DNA from: Sideroxydans sp.
GTDB taxonomy: Bacteria > Pseudomonadota > Gammaproteobacteria > Burkholderiales > Gallionellaceae
NCBI GenBank assembly: GCA_028710605.1
Contig: JAQTTU010000003.1
Span: 248,001-312,000 of the forward strand
DNA length: 64,000 bases
Reading direction: 5' to 3'
Within the stretch, counting starts at the first letter, position 1; every line of letters starts with the position of its first letter. Shown piece after piece: positions 38,209 through 49,966 of this stretch. Under the pieces are notes generated by a model that made no database searches, was not told the origin of the DNA, and saw only the letters and a program-made list of their open reading frames with translations. A program made the position numbers and the translations under genes.

Positions 38209-39312
38209 ATGGAGCAAGACGTGGCTGAAAAAACTTCAAACTGGATTCGCGACCTCCTTATTGTTCCTCTTATTGTCGGGATATTGGTTGTCATTGCGAC
38301 TTTCACTGTACCCATATTTTTTGGCGAATCAAAATCACTTAGTTATACGATTGAACCCTCGCTAGTTTACTTTGACAAAACTTCGGTTGGAAATGCAACC
38401 GTAAGAGTCAATGACATTCCCGTTTCCGAAGTCTTTACGGTAAAAGCTAAGATATGGAATTCAGGAAATGTCCCCTTAAAAGATATTTCGGTAAGATTTG
38501 AATTTTCTTCCTTCGCATCAGATGCAAAAATATTAGCTATCAATCACAACACCCAACCAGCCAAGGAGTTTGGCGCAATAAAAGAAGAAGGAAGCGAAGG
38601 GAATTCTAAGAGATACGTATTTCAACTTCTTAATCCAAACGACGAAGATACGATAGTCTTCTTAACATCTTCCCGCGCAGAACTTAAGGTCTATTCAAAA
38701 GCAGAAGGACTCAAGCTCAAGGAGATACTGCCAGACAAAGACTCAGGATTTAAATGGTACTTCGCTGCACTCATTGGAATAATGGCTTCTTTTATTAGTA
38801 GCCTTGTTGAAAACATATTTCGATATATTCGTACCAAAAATAAATCGAACGAGGAACTTTCAAACAACTCCACTGATGGAAAAAAAATTCCAATTACAGC
38901 CGCCACCCTTCGTGCAGGATTCATCGAGGAGAAAGACCTAAGTAATTTATCTATGCGTGAAGCGAATCTTGCAAATGCCAATATAAATTACAGAAAACTC
39001 ACCCACGCAAATTTTGACAACTCGAATTTATGTAAAGCCTCTTTTCAGGGTTGTGATCTGACTTTTGCATCTTTTATCAACGCAAATTTGTCTGAAACAA
39101 GTTTTTTCGATGCAGATCTTCGTAATGCCAATCTTACCGGAGCAAAGCTCATACACACGCGATTTAAGAAAGCACGTTTAGAAGGAGCAATTCTTAAGGA
39201 ATGCATCGTTGAAACTTGTGACTTCAGTGCCACTTACAATGAAAAAACAATTTGGCCTGATGGATTTGACCCAATTGGTTCGGGCGCTATTTATGTCCAA
39301 AACGCTGAATAA
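38209..39312 (+). CDS. Membrane-anchored pentapeptide-repeat protein
   Basis: Two TM segments (LLIVPLIVGILVVIATFTVPIFF; WYFAALIGIMASFISSLV) and A(N/D)LxxANL pentapeptides; visibly AT-rich. Confidence 0.8.
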   Translation: MEQDVAEKTSNWIRDLLIVPLIVGILVVIATFTVPIFFGESKSLSYTIEPSLVYFDKTSVGNATVRVNDIPVSEVFTVKAKIWNSGNVPLKDISVRFEFSSFASDAKILAINHNTQPAKEFGAIKEEGSEGNSKRYVFQLLNPNDEDTIVFLTSSRAELKVYSKAEGLKLKEILPDKDSGFKWYFAALIGIMASFISSLVENIFRYIRTKNKSNEELSNNSTDGKKIPITAATLRAGFIEEKDLSNLSMREANLANANINYRKLTHANFDNSNLCKASFQGCDLTFASFINANLSETSFFDADLRNANLTGAKLIHTRFKKARLEGAILKECIVETCDFSATYNEKTIWPDGFDPIGSGAIYVQNAE

Positions 39313-39382
39313 AGCTGAAGCCCACATAGCAGCAAAAGGTAGCAGCAAAAGGGGCCTGGCTCGCATTAGTTTCCGCAACCAC

Positions 39383-39422
39383 ACCTCATGAAAACGCCCG
39401 TCAATAGGCGATCTACAGGCTA
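39383..39422. repeat. REP-like dispersed element (half copy)
   Basis: cctcatgaaaacgcccgtcaataggcgatctacaggc. Confidence 0.8.
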
Positions 39423-39492
39423 TGACCAGCCTTGAAACACAAAGCCTCGCATTCACGCAGACCACGAAAATTCACTCCAATAACGCGCTTAA

Positions 39493-39785
39493 TCAGAACC
39501 GATAGTTCTTGGGATTAGCCCGATTTTTCCGCTCATGCAGCACCGCCAAAATTTCGACGACACGCCTTTCCGGGAAAGCTTTATAGACTACGACGTAGGG
39601 GAGTCCGTTAATTTTGAAATCTGATACGTCATCGAAATAGAAGTTCTCTTGACTGATGTACGGAAACTTTTCCAGCACAGTCAGTTGCCGATCAAACTCT
39701 TCTTGAATTCCGATTGCGACGAGGGGGGACTTTGTCTATCAGGTAGAAAACGATGTCGCGAAGATCTTGTTGGCTGGCTCCAGCC
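39493..39785 (-). pseudogene. ParE/RelE-like toxin, frameshifted at a C6 tract
   Basis: TAGASQQDLRDIVFYLIDKVPP in one frame, VAIGIQEEFDRQLTVLEKFPYISQENFYFDDVSDFKINGLPYVVVYKAFPERRVVEILAVLHERKN in the next; removing one C gives DKVPLVAIGIQEEF. Confidence 0.65.
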
Positions 39786-39799
39786 GTTCGATACGATAT

Positions 39800-40012
39800 T
39801 TATCGCGCATCTATCCGGCTCATAAGTTCCGTTTTGAGTTCGGCCATGAAATCTGCGTGCGCTGTTCTGGGCGCGTTCGGGTCGTTGGAGGCATCGAGAC
39901 CGCGCTGCACTTGCGCCTTGATCTGCCGGGCAGATTCATATTCTTCCTGTTCCAACACGGCGCGCGTCAGGTCTTCGCCTTTGGGTACTTGCTTCAATAT
40001 TGATGTGTGCAT
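39800..40012 (-). CDS. Putative antitoxin of degraded ParE-like pair
   Basis: MHTSILKQVPKGEDLTRAVLEQEEYESARQIKAQVQRGLDASNDPNAPRTAHADFMAELKTELMSRIDAR directly upstream of toxin remnant. Confidence 0.6.
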   Translation of the reverse strand: MHTSILKQVPKGEDLTRAVLEQEEYESARQIKAQVQRGLDASNDPNAPRTAHADFMAELKTELMSRIDAR

Positions 40013-40200
40013 GATTTACGTCCGGCGAACTGTTCGCCTTTATTGTAGCCCTTACCGCCCGCCACTCAAAACCTCAATCGCTGGCATGCGAATCAATTGG
40101 CTTACATTGACCATTAACCGCTTCCCCTCCTGTATCGGCTTTAGCATTCGCCAGCAAGCTGGCTCCTACAGAACAAAAAATGTTCGCATTAGTTTCACAA

Positions 40201-40260
40201 CCTCGTGAAGATGCCCGTCAATAGGCGATCCGCAAGAATCGCTTGATGCAGATGCCCGTG
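40201..40260. repeat. REP-like dispersed palindromic element
   Basis: cctcgtgaagatgcccgtcaataggcgatccgcaagaatcgcttgatgcagatgcccgtg. Confidence 0.8.
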
Positions 40261-40336
40261 TTTGCTGACTCAGCCACAGGCGCATCCGCAATCAGCAGCA
40301 GTCCATCACAGCATAGCTGTTAGACTCAATCCACTT

Positions 40337-40930
40337 ATGGACATCGCAAAAATCGCACGGCAGCTTGAGCACACCGGCTACATCGTTCTGGCTAAACCGC
40401 TGGTGAATAAATTATTGGCGGAGTTATTTACGCGTTGTCACGATGACGATCCTGCGCGGTTTCATGCGGCGCAGGTTGGGAGAGGTGCGGCGAAGCAGCG
40501 GATAGGCGCGATACGCAGCGATGTCATCAATTGGCTGGATGCGGGCAACAGCACGGATCAGGCTTTTCTGGTTTGCATGGAGGAATTGCGGCTGGGGCTG
40601 AATGCGGCGCTGTATCTGGGCTTGTTCGATTACGAGTGCCACTATGCGATCTACGGCGAAGGCGATGGTTATGCCAAGCATTCCGATGTGTTGCAAGGCA
40701 AGAAGAACCGGGTGCTGACCACGGTGCTGTATTTGAACGAAGACTGGCAGGCCAGCGACGGCGGCGAGTTGGTGGTATTTGAGCCGACGGGCAATTCGGT
40801 CATCGCCACGGTGAACCCGACCTTCGGCACGATGATTATTTTCCTGAGCGAATCTTTTCCGCACGAAGTGCTGCTCTCGCACAATACGCGGCGCAGCATC
40901 GCGGGGTGGTTTCGCGTTAGCGGCAGTTGA
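40337..40930 (+). CDS. 2OG-Fe(II) oxygenase (SM-20/P4H-like)
   Basis: ECHYAIYGEGDGYAKHSDVLQGKKNRVLTTVLYLNEDWQASDGGELVVF...FPHEVLLSHNTRRSIAGWFR. Confidence 0.9.
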   Translation: MDIAKIARQLEHTGYIVLAKPLVNKLLAELFTRCHDDDPARFHAAQVGRGAAKQRIGAIRSDVINWLDAGNSTDQAFLVCMEELRLGLNAALYLGLFDYECHYAIYGEGDGYAKHSDVLQGKKNRVLTTVLYLNEDWQASDGGELVVFEPTGNSVIATVNPTFGTMIIFLSESFPHEVLLSHNTRRSIAGWFRVSGS

Positions 40931-40998
40931 TCCACAAAACCGCAGTTAAGGAGTTTGTAGGTGCGAATTCATTTGCGGTGCAACACAGTGAATTTCCA

Positions 40999-41053
40999 TA
41001 GTTGTAGGTCGGGTTTCAACCCGACAAGTCGGGCTAAAGCCCGACCTACAAGT
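40999..41053. repeat. GTAGGTCGGGTTTCAACCCGAC palindromic repeat
   Basis: gtaggtcgggtttcaacccgacaagtcgggctaaagcccgacctac. Confidence 0.9.
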
Positions 41054-41054
41054 C

Positions 41055-41246
41055 TCAGCCAACAAGCGCGAATCGCGGCACGCTCTGCCCTTCGTGTTGC
41101 ACCTGCTCGAAGAACGCTGTTTTGGGGCGCGCCCAGATCAAGCCCTCGTCGGATTTGTAAATCATCATGATGACTTCTGGATCGGCTTCCAGACGGGCTT
41201 CGCACACGATCTCGTAGATGCCGCCTTTGTAGTGCCGGTATTTCAT
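41055..41246 (-). CDS. DUF1653 domain-containing protein
   Basis: MKYRHYKGGIYEIVCEARLEADPEVIMMIYKSDEGLIWARPKTAFFEQV. Confidence 0.85.
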   Translation of the reverse strand: MKYRHYKGGIYEIVCEARLEADPEVIMMIYKSDEGLIWARPKTAFFEQVQHEGQSVPRFALVG

Positions 41247-41285
41247 TGCTTGCTCTCCTTGCACTGCCGCACCACCGAACATAAC

Positions 41286-41340
41286 GGGAACGCCCGTCAA
41301 TAGGCGATCCACATCGTGCACTTGATGCAGATGCCCGTAT
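41286..41340. repeat. REP-like dispersed palindromic element
   Basis: cgcccgtcaataggcgatccacatcgtgcacttgatgcagatgcccgtat. Confidence 0.8.
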
Positions 41341-41985
41341 TTACTGGCTTGCGGCGCGACGGTGTTTGATGAATTCGTTGATCGCGGGGATGAATGAGAT
41401 GACCACGATGACGAGGATCATCAGGGTGAGGTTGTCTTTGATGATGGGAATGTTGCCGAAGAAGAATCCGGCCAGGGTGAGGCCGCCTATCCACGCCACA
41501 CTGCCCAGCGCGCTGAACATCACGAACAGGCGGTAGCTCATGGTGGCGATGCCCGCGACGAACGGGGCGAAGGTGCGGATGATGGGCAGAAAGCGAGCGA
41601 AGATGATGGTCTTGCCGCCGTGCTTTTCGTAGAACAGGTGGGTCTTTTCCAGATGTTCGTGTTTGATGAAGCGCTGCTTGGGGTGGTTGAGTATGCGCAG
41701 GCCGAGCAGGCGACCGACCCAGTAGTTGGTGTTGTCGCCCGCGAACGCGGCGAGCATCAGCACGGGCATGAGAATTTGCGGTTCCAGCGAACCCATGCCG
41801 CACAGCGCGCCCGCCACGAACAGCAGCGAATCGCCGGGCAGGAACGGCGCGACCACCAGGCCGGTTTCGGCGAAGATGATGGCGAACAGGATGGCGTAAA
41901 CCCACACGCCGTAATCCTGCACCAGCGCCAGCAGGTGGGTGTCCAGATGCAGGACGATGTCGATGAAGGCGGTGAGGATTTCCAT
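41341..41985 (-). CDS. DedA family protein
   Basis: FAIIFAETGLVVAPFLPGDSLLFVAGALCG...FARFLPIIRTFAPFVAGI. Confidence 0.92.
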   Translation of the reverse strand: MEILTAFIDIVLHLDTHLLALVQDYGVWVYAILFAIIFAETGLVVAPFLPGDSLLFVAGALCGMGSLEPQILMPVLMLAAFAGDNTNYWVGRLLGLRILNHPKQRFIKHEHLEKTHLFYEKHGGKTIIFARFLPIIRTFAPFVAGIATMSYRLFVMFSALGSVAWIGGLTLAGFFFGNIPIIKDNLTLMILVIVVISFIPAINEFIKHRRAASQ

Positions 41986-42056
41986 GGCAGATATTTCCGG
42001 TACTCACCCCCACCCCAACCCTCCCCCGGCGGGAGAGGGAGCAGGTGCGGAGGATA

Positions 42057-42989
42057 TTAAGGGAGAACTTCTTCGGCTTCGACTTTTTCCGGCTTGATGA
42101 AGTCTTCGCGCGATACGCCGAACATGATCAGCAGCGGGCTGGCGACCAGCACCGAGGAATAGATACTGAACAGGATGCCGATGGTCAGCGCCAGCGCGAA
42201 GTAGTGCAGCGTCTCGCCGCCGAAGAACAGCATGGAGGTCACCATCATCTGCGTGCAGCCGTGGGTGATGATGGTGCGCGACATGGTGCGCGTGATGGCG
42301 TTGTCGATGATTCCGGCGACTTCGGTCTTGCGCATCTTGCGGAAGTTTTCGCGGATCCGGTCGAACACCACCACCGATTCGTTCACCGAATAGCCCAGCA
42401 CGGCCAGCACGGCGGCCAGCACGGTAAGCGAAAATTCCCATTGGAAGAAAGCGAAGAAACCGAGAATGATAACCACGTCATGCAGGTTGGCGACAATCGC
42501 GGCGAGGCCGAATTTCCATTCGAAGCGCATCCACAAATAGCCGACGATGCCCAAGGACACCAGCAACAGCGCCATCGCGCCGTTCTCGACCAGGTCCTTG
42601 CCGACCTGCGGACCGACGAACTCGACGCGGCGCAGTTCGACCGTGGCATCCTGCTGGTGCAAGGCATCCATCACCAGTTCGGAAAGTTTCGCGCCCGCTT
42701 TGTTCTGCTTGAGCGGAATCTGGAGCAGCACGTCTTTGCTCGATCCGAAATTCAGCACTTGCGCGTCGTTGAGTCCGATGCTGCCGAGTTGGCCGCGCAC
42801 TTTTTCCAGATCGGCGGACTGCGCGTAATGCACTTCCATCACTGTGCCGCCGGTGAAATCCACACCGAAGTTCAAACCCTTGGTGGCGAGAAAGAACACG
42901 GCCAGGATGAACGTCACCAGCGAGATGCTGGTGGTCAGCTTGCCGTAGCTCATGAACGGGATGTCTTTTTTGATTCTGAAAAATTCCAT
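42057..42989 (-). CDS. secF: Protein translocase subunit SecF
   Basis: FGVDFTGGTVMEVHY...GYSVNESVVVFDRIRENFRK. Confidence 0.96.
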   Translation of the reverse strand: MEFFRIKKDIPFMSYGKLTTSISLVTFILAVFFLATKGLNFGVDFTGGTVMEVHYAQSADLEKVRGQLGSIGLNDAQVLNFGSSKDVLLQIPLKQNKAGAKLSELVMDALHQQDATVELRRVEFVGPQVGKDLVENGAMALLLVSLGIVGYLWMRFEWKFGLAAIVANLHDVVIILGFFAFFQWEFSLTVLAAVLAVLGYSVNESVVVFDRIRENFRKMRKTEVAGIIDNAITRTMSRTIITHGCTQMMVTSMLFFGGETLHYFALALTIGILFSIYSSVLVASPLLIMFGVSREDFIKPEKVEAEEVLP

Positions 42990-43094
42990 GTTATTTCCTT
43001 AAGCCTAACGAGCGCGAAAGCCATGCTCGCTTCCCTCACCCTAACCCTCTCCCGGTGGGAGAGGGAACAAACGAATCGCTACGCGATTATTTAT

Positions 43095-44906
43095 TTAACC
43101 AATGGCGACTTTATTCAGCCGCACTTTGCGGCCATAGATCAGATTGACCAGCGCGCGCGACACCAGCACGGCGCTGAAGATCGAAGTCAGGATGCCGAGG
43201 CACAGCACCACGGCAAACCCTTTCACCGGACCGGAGCCAAACATGAACAGCGCCACGCCCACGATCAGCGCGGTGATGTTGGAGTCGAGAATGGTGGCGA
43301 AAGCGTGCTCGTAACCCTCGTGGATCGCGGTTTGCGGCGGTACGCCGTTGCGCAGTTCCTCGCGGATGCGTTCGTTGATCAGCACGTTGGAGTCGATCGC
43401 CATACCCAGCGTCAGCGCGATAGCCGCCATGCCCGGCAGGGTCAGCGTGGCTTGCATCATGGACAGCAGCGCCACCAGGAACAGCAGGTTGGCACCCAGC
43501 GCCAGCACGGAAACGCCGCCGAACATCAGGTAGTAGGCGATCATGAATATCGCGATGGCGGAATAGCCGATCCAGGTGGAGTGGAAACCGCGCGCGATAT
43601 TTTCCGCGCCCAGACTGGGGCCGACGGTACGCTCTTCCACGATTTCCATAGGCGCGGCCAGCGCACCGGCACGCAGCAGCAGCGAGGTGTCTTTGGCTTC
43701 TTCGGTGCTCATCTTGCCGCTGATCTGCACGCGTCCGCCGCCGATCTCTTCGCGTATCACCGGCGCGGTGACGATCTCGCCACGGCCTTTTTCAAACAGG
43801 ATGATCGCCATGCGTTTGCCCACGTTTTCGCGCGTGGCTTCCTTGAATTTGCGCGCGCCCACGGCATCCAGATTGATGTGGACGGCGGGTTCGTTGTTGC
43901 GGCTGTCGAAGCCGGGCTGCGCGTCGTTGATGCGCTCGCCGGTCAAAATCACGCTCTTCTTCACCAGCAGCGACGAACCGTCTTTATCCTTGAAAATCTC
44001 GGTGCCGAACGGCGCAACGCCGCCCTCGCTCAAATGATGTTCGTCATCCACCAGACGCACTTCCAATGTGGCGGTACGTCCCAGAATGTCCTTGGCGCGC
44101 GCGGTGTCCTGCACGCCGGGCAGTTGCACCACGATGCGGTCCACACCTTGCTGCTGGATCACCGGCTCGGCCACGCCCAGTTCGTTCACGCGGTTGCGCA
44201 AGGTCACCAGGTTTTGCTGTATCGCCGATTCCTGAATGCGCAATTGCTCTTGCTGTTTGAGATGGGCGATCAACAGAAAGTCGCCGCCCTCTTCGCGCGT
44301 GCCGAATTCCAGCCCGCCGAAACGCTGCTTGAGCTCCGCTTCGCCTTTGGCGCGCGCATCGGCATCGCGGAATTTGGTGGTGATTGCGCTGCTGTCGCGG
44401 CTCACGCCGGAGTAGGCGATATTGGCTTCGCGCAAGGTGCTGCGGAAATCGCCGGAGGCCGATTCCAGCGCCTTGTCCAGCGCCCCCTTCATGTCGATCT
44501 GCAACAAAAAATGCACGCCGCCGCGCAAGTCCAGACCGAGATACATCGGCAACGCGCCCATGCTGGTCAGCCACTGCGGCGAACGCGCCAGCAGGTTGAG
44601 CGCCACCATGTAGTCGTCACCGAGTTCCGCGCGCAGCACGTCTTTGGCTTTGAGCTGGGTGTCGGTGTCGTCGAAGCGCGCCTTGACGCTGGTGGCATCC
44701 AGCGACATGGCGACGGGAGCCAGTTGCGCGGCTTTCAGCGCCTCTTCCACGCGCGCCAGCAATTGAGCATCCGCTTTCAGGTTGGAACGCAGCGGCAACA
44801 CTTGCACCGCCGGCGCTTCGCCATAAAAGTTGGGAAGGGTATAAATCAGGCCCAGTACCAGCGCGACCAGCACCAGCAGATTTTTCCAAAGCGGATAGCG
44901 GTTCAT
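43095..44906 (-). CDS. secD: Protein translocase subunit SecD
   Basis: YLGLDLRGGVHFLLQID...AIALTLGMAIDSNVLINERIREELRNG. Confidence 0.96.
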   Translation of the reverse strand: MNRYPLWKNLLVLVALVLGLIYTLPNFYGEAPAVQVLPLRSNLKADAQLLARVEEALKAAQLAPVAMSLDATSVKARFDDTDTQLKAKDVLRAELGDDYMVALNLLARSPQWLTSMGALPMYLGLDLRGGVHFLLQIDMKGALDKALESASGDFRSTLREANIAYSGVSRDSSAITTKFRDADARAKGEAELKQRFGGLEFGTREEGGDFLLIAHLKQQEQLRIQESAIQQNLVTLRNRVNELGVAEPVIQQQGVDRIVVQLPGVQDTARAKDILGRTATLEVRLVDDEHHLSEGGVAPFGTEIFKDKDGSSLLVKKSVILTGERINDAQPGFDSRNNEPAVHINLDAVGARKFKEATRENVGKRMAIILFEKGRGEIVTAPVIREEIGGGRVQISGKMSTEEAKDTSLLLRAGALAAPMEIVEERTVGPSLGAENIARGFHSTWIGYSAIAIFMIAYYLMFGGVSVLALGANLLFLVALLSMMQATLTLPGMAAIALTLGMAIDSNVLINERIREELRNGVPPQTAIHEGYEHAFATILDSNITALIVGVALFMFGSGPVKGFAVVLCLGILTSIFSAVLVSRALVNLIYGRKVRLNKVAIG

Positions 44907-44931
44907 TGCGACACCTTATTTTGCAGCAGGA

Positions 44932-45273
44932 TTAAACGGACTTGATCGTACCTTTGGGCAGCACGTTCTGGATGGCGGCTTTTTGTACTTGAACCACGAC
45001 GTTGTCGGCGATTTCGACCCCGATATTTTCTTCGCCCACCTTGGTCACTTTGCCGAGGATGCCGCCGATGGTGATGACTTCATCGCCTTTTTGCAGCGCT
45101 TCCATCAACGCTTTGTGTTCCTTGGCGCGTTTTTGCTGCGGACGCAGCACCAGGAAATAAAATACGGCGAGTAACGCGATCAACGGCAAAAATTCCATAA
45201 TGCCGCCGCCTTGAGCGGGTGCGCCACCTTCGGCATATGCGTTGCTGATGAACAAGTTGCTGAGGGAAATCAT
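44932..45273 (-). CDS. yajC: Preprotein translocase subunit YajC
   Basis: FYFLVLRPQQKRAKEHKALMEALQKGDEVITIGGILGKV. Confidence 0.94.
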   Translation of the reverse strand: MISLSNLFISNAYAEGGAPAQGGGIMEFLPLIALLAVFYFLVLRPQQKRAKEHKALMEALQKGDEVITIGGILGKVTKVGEENIGVEIADNVVVQVQKAAIQNVLPKGTIKSV

Positions 45274-45370
45274 TTGTTTCTTCTCCTGGCTAAAAAATCA
45301 AAGGGGCGCATTCTAACATGGATGGCATGACTGTTTTACTACGCTGCGACTCACAAGAACAGCCGGCTCG

Positions 45371-45430
45371 CAGGTCGGGTTTCAACGCGACTGCCTTGTC
45401 AAAATTATCGGGCTGAAGCCCGAGCTACGC
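45371..45430. repeat. Degenerate TAGGTCGGG...CCCGAGCTAC repeat
   Basis: caggtcgggtttcaacgcgactgcc...tcgggctgaagcccgagctac. Confidence 0.7.
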
Positions 45431-45443
45431 CCTGCGCGCCATC

Positions 45444-47706
<2,263 letters not shown>

Positions 47707-47793
47707 CCCATCAAAATACAGCAACAAAAAATAAAGGCGCGCATTGTAGTTGATGAAGCATGGCGTTTCATGGATAATTCGCGGCCTTCCCAA

Positions 47794-47918
47794 GCCGGGG
47801 TGATGAAACTGGTAGATGGGCCGGACTCACCATGGCTCGTTTACGAGACATGGCGGCGCAGGCTAACTTGCGCAGCAAGTTAAACCGCGAAGCGGTGGCC
47901 GTAGCCAAAATCCAGTGC
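47794..47918 (+). pseudogene. Interrupted/truncated tRNA-Leu copy (5' half + 77-nt hairpin-rich insert + 12 nt after anticodon)
   Basis: gccggggtgatgaaactggtagatgggccggactca (32/36 nt match to tRNA-Leu) | ccatggctcg...gtagcc | aaaatccagtgc. Confidence 0.75.
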
Positions 47919-47938
47919 TGCTTGGGATGTACACTCTT

Positions 47939-48025
47939 GCCGGGGTGATGGAACTGGTAGACGTGCTGGACTCAAAATCCAGTGCCTGAAAGGGCGTGGG
48001 GGTTCGATTCCCCCCCCCGGCACCA
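47939..48025 (+). tRNA. tRNA-Leu(CAA)
   Basis: GCCGGGG...CCCCGGCACCA acceptor; anticodon arm CTGGA-CTCAAAA-TCCAG; T arm GGGGGTTCGATTCCCCC. Confidence 0.93.
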
Positions 48026-48144
48026 AATTATTTTTCTCCTTTGTTCTTCCGAACTGTCAACGCAATGAAACGCGACCGCGTTGTTGCTTCCGACACGAGT
48101 AGTGTCTTAAACGTTTATCAACCTACTAAACAATGGAGTCTCAA

Positions 48145-48366
48145 ATGAAACTGGTATCCACTCTGATCGCCGCTGTATTCGCTGCTGCTTCTTTCTCCGC
48201 TGTTGCTGCTGATGCTGCCAAAGCTGCTGCTCCTGCTGCCAAGGCTGCTCCTGCCGCTGTTGCCGCTCCTGCTGCTGCCGCTGAAGCTCCTGCTGCAAAG
48301 GCTGCTCCCAAGGCCAAGCGCCACGGCAAGAAAAAGGCTGCTAAGGCTGAAGCTGCTGCCAAGTAA
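48145..48366 (+). CDS. Ala/Lys-rich small secreted protein
   Basis: MKLVSTLIAAVFAAASFSAVAADAAKAAAPAAKAAPAAVAAPAAAAEAPAAKAAPKAKRHGKKKAAKAEAAAK; signal peptide; terminator follows. Confidence 0.8.
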   Translation: MKLVSTLIAAVFAAASFSAVAADAAKAAAPAAKAAPAAVAAPAAAAEAPAAKAAPKAKRHGKKKAAKAEAAAK

Positions 48367-48387
48367 TATTGCATTACCGCAGTAACT

Positions 48388-48420
48388 TAAAAAAAGCGGG
48401 GGCAACCCTGCTTTTTTTAT
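48388..48420 (+). terminator. Rho-independent terminator
   Basis: aaaaaaagcgggggcaaccctgctttttttat. Confidence 0.8.
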
Positions 48421-48438
48421 TTCGTTTAAAATCCCGCC

Positions 48439-48885
48439 ATGATCTGGAAACCACACGCCACTGTCGCCGCCGTCCTCGAACAGGATGGCAAGTTCTTACT
48501 GGTGGAAGAACACACCCCGCAAGGCCTGCTATTCAACCAGCCCGCCGGACACTGGGAGGCCAACGAAACGTTGCCCGCCGGAGCCGTGCGCGAAGTATTG
48601 GAAGAATCGGCCTACGATTTCGAGCCGGAATACTTGATCGGCGTTTATCGTTGGCATTCAACCGCTTCCGACATCACTTACCTGCGCTTCGCTTTCGGCG
48701 GACGCATCCTCGCGCACCATCCCGAACAAGCCTTGGATAAAGGTATCGTCCGCGCCGTATGGATGACACCGGATGAGATTCGCGCCACGCAGACACGCCA
48801 TCGCAGCCCGCTGATCCTACGTTGCGTGGAAGATTATCTTGCAGGCAAACGTTACCCGCTCGATCTCATCACCCACTATGAGTAA
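48439..48885 (+). CDS. Nudix hydrolase (NudJ-like)
   Basis: [26 protein letters not shown]. Confidence 0.9.
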   Translation: MIWKPHATVAAVLEQDGKFLLVEEHTPQGLLFNQPAGHWEANETLPAGAVREVLEESAYDFEPEYLIGVYRWHSTASDITYLRFAFGGRILAHHPEQALDKGIVRAVWMTPDEIRATQTRHRSPLILRCVEDYLAGKRYPLDLITHYE

Positions 48886-49951
48886 GTGTGTGGTTGTCGG
48901 CCTGTCCGGCGGCGTGGATTCTTCCGTTACAGCTTTATTGCTCAAGCAGCAAGGTTACGAGGTCATCGGACTGTTCATGAAGAACTGGGAAGACGATGAC
49001 GACAGCGAATACTGCTCCTCGCGCGAAGATCTGAACGATGCCGTGTCGGTGGCCGACACCATCGGCATTCCCATCGAGGCGGTGAATTTCGCCAGGGAAT
49101 ACAAAGACCGCGTATTCAGCTATTTCCTGCGCGAATACGAGGCCGGGCGCACGCCCAACCCGGACATCCTGTGCAACTCGGAGATCAAGTTCAAAGCCTT
49201 TCTCGATCACGCCATCCGCTTGGGCGCGGATGCCATCGCCACCGGGCATTACGCGCAAGTGCGCGAAGTTGACGGGTTGTTCCAGTTGCTAAAAGCCAAA
49301 GACGACAGCAAAGACCAGAGCTATTTCCTGCACCGTCTGAACCAGCAGCAACTTTCCAAAGCCATGTTCCCGCTGGGGCAAATGCTCAAATCGCAAGTGC
49401 GCGACATCGCGCGCGAACATAATCTTTCCAACCACGCGAAAAAGGACAGCACCGGCATCTGCTTCATCGGCGAACGCCCGTTCCGCGAATTTCTGACGCA
49501 GTATCTGCCGACCAAACCGGGCGATATGGTTCTGCCCGACGGCAAAGTGGTCGGACAACATATCGGCCTGTCGTTCTACACCATCGGCCAGCGCCAGGGA
49601 CTGGGTATCGGCGGTTCGCGCGAAACCACGGGCGAGCCGTGGTTCGTGGCGGGCAAGGATATGGCGAAGAACCGCCTGATCGTAGTGCAGGGGCACGACC
49701 ACCCGCTGCTGCTCAAACCGCAACTGGAGGCGCTGGACATGCACTGGATCAGCGGCCATGCGCCCGACACGTCGCGCGCTTACGCCGCCAAGACACGCTA
49801 TCGCCAGCAGGACGCGGCCTGCCGCATTTCGCTGTGCGCCGACGGCAGCGCACGTTTCGCCTTTGACCAAGCGCAGTGGGCGGTGACCCCAGGCCAATCC
49901 GTGGTGGCCTACGACGGCGACATCTGCCTGGGCGGCGGCATCATCAAGTAA
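48878..49951 (+). CDS. mnmA: tRNA 2-thiouridylase MnmA
   Basis: [54 protein letters not shown]. Confidence 0.96.
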   Translation: MSKCVVVGLSGGVDSSVTALLLKQQGYEVIGLFMKNWEDDDDSEYCSSREDLNDAVSVADTIGIPIEAVNFAREYKDRVFSYFLREYEAGRTPNPDILCNSEIKFKAFLDHAIRLGADAIATGHYAQVREVDGLFQLLKAKDDSKDQSYFLHRLNQQQLSKAMFPLGQMLKSQVRDIAREHNLSNHAKKDSTGICFIGERPFREFLTQYLPTKPGDMVLPDGKVVGQHIGLSFYTIGQRQGLGIGGSRETTGEPWFVAGKDMAKNRLIVVQGHDHPLLLKPQLEALDMHWISGHAPDTSRAYAAKTRYRQQDAACRISLCADGSARFAFDQAQWAVTPGQSVVAYDGDICLGGGIIK

Positions 49952-49966
49952 ACCCAAGGAAACGCC

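Noticed and set aside
42045-44945. 966-aa plus-strand ORF (MRRILRENFFGFDFF...)
   Set aside because: Shadow ORF antisense to secF/secD; His/Gln/Arg-rich low-complexity translation, no family signal
47830-47906. Group I or archaeal-type intron in tRNA-Leu
   Set aside because: Insert is only 77 nt, far too short for a group I intron, and the 3' part of the tRNA (variable and T arm) is missing, so an intact spliceable tRNA is not supported
48145-48366. Ala-rich small protein as simple-sequence artefact
   Set aside because: Kept as CDS instead: signal peptide, start context and a following terminator support a real gene
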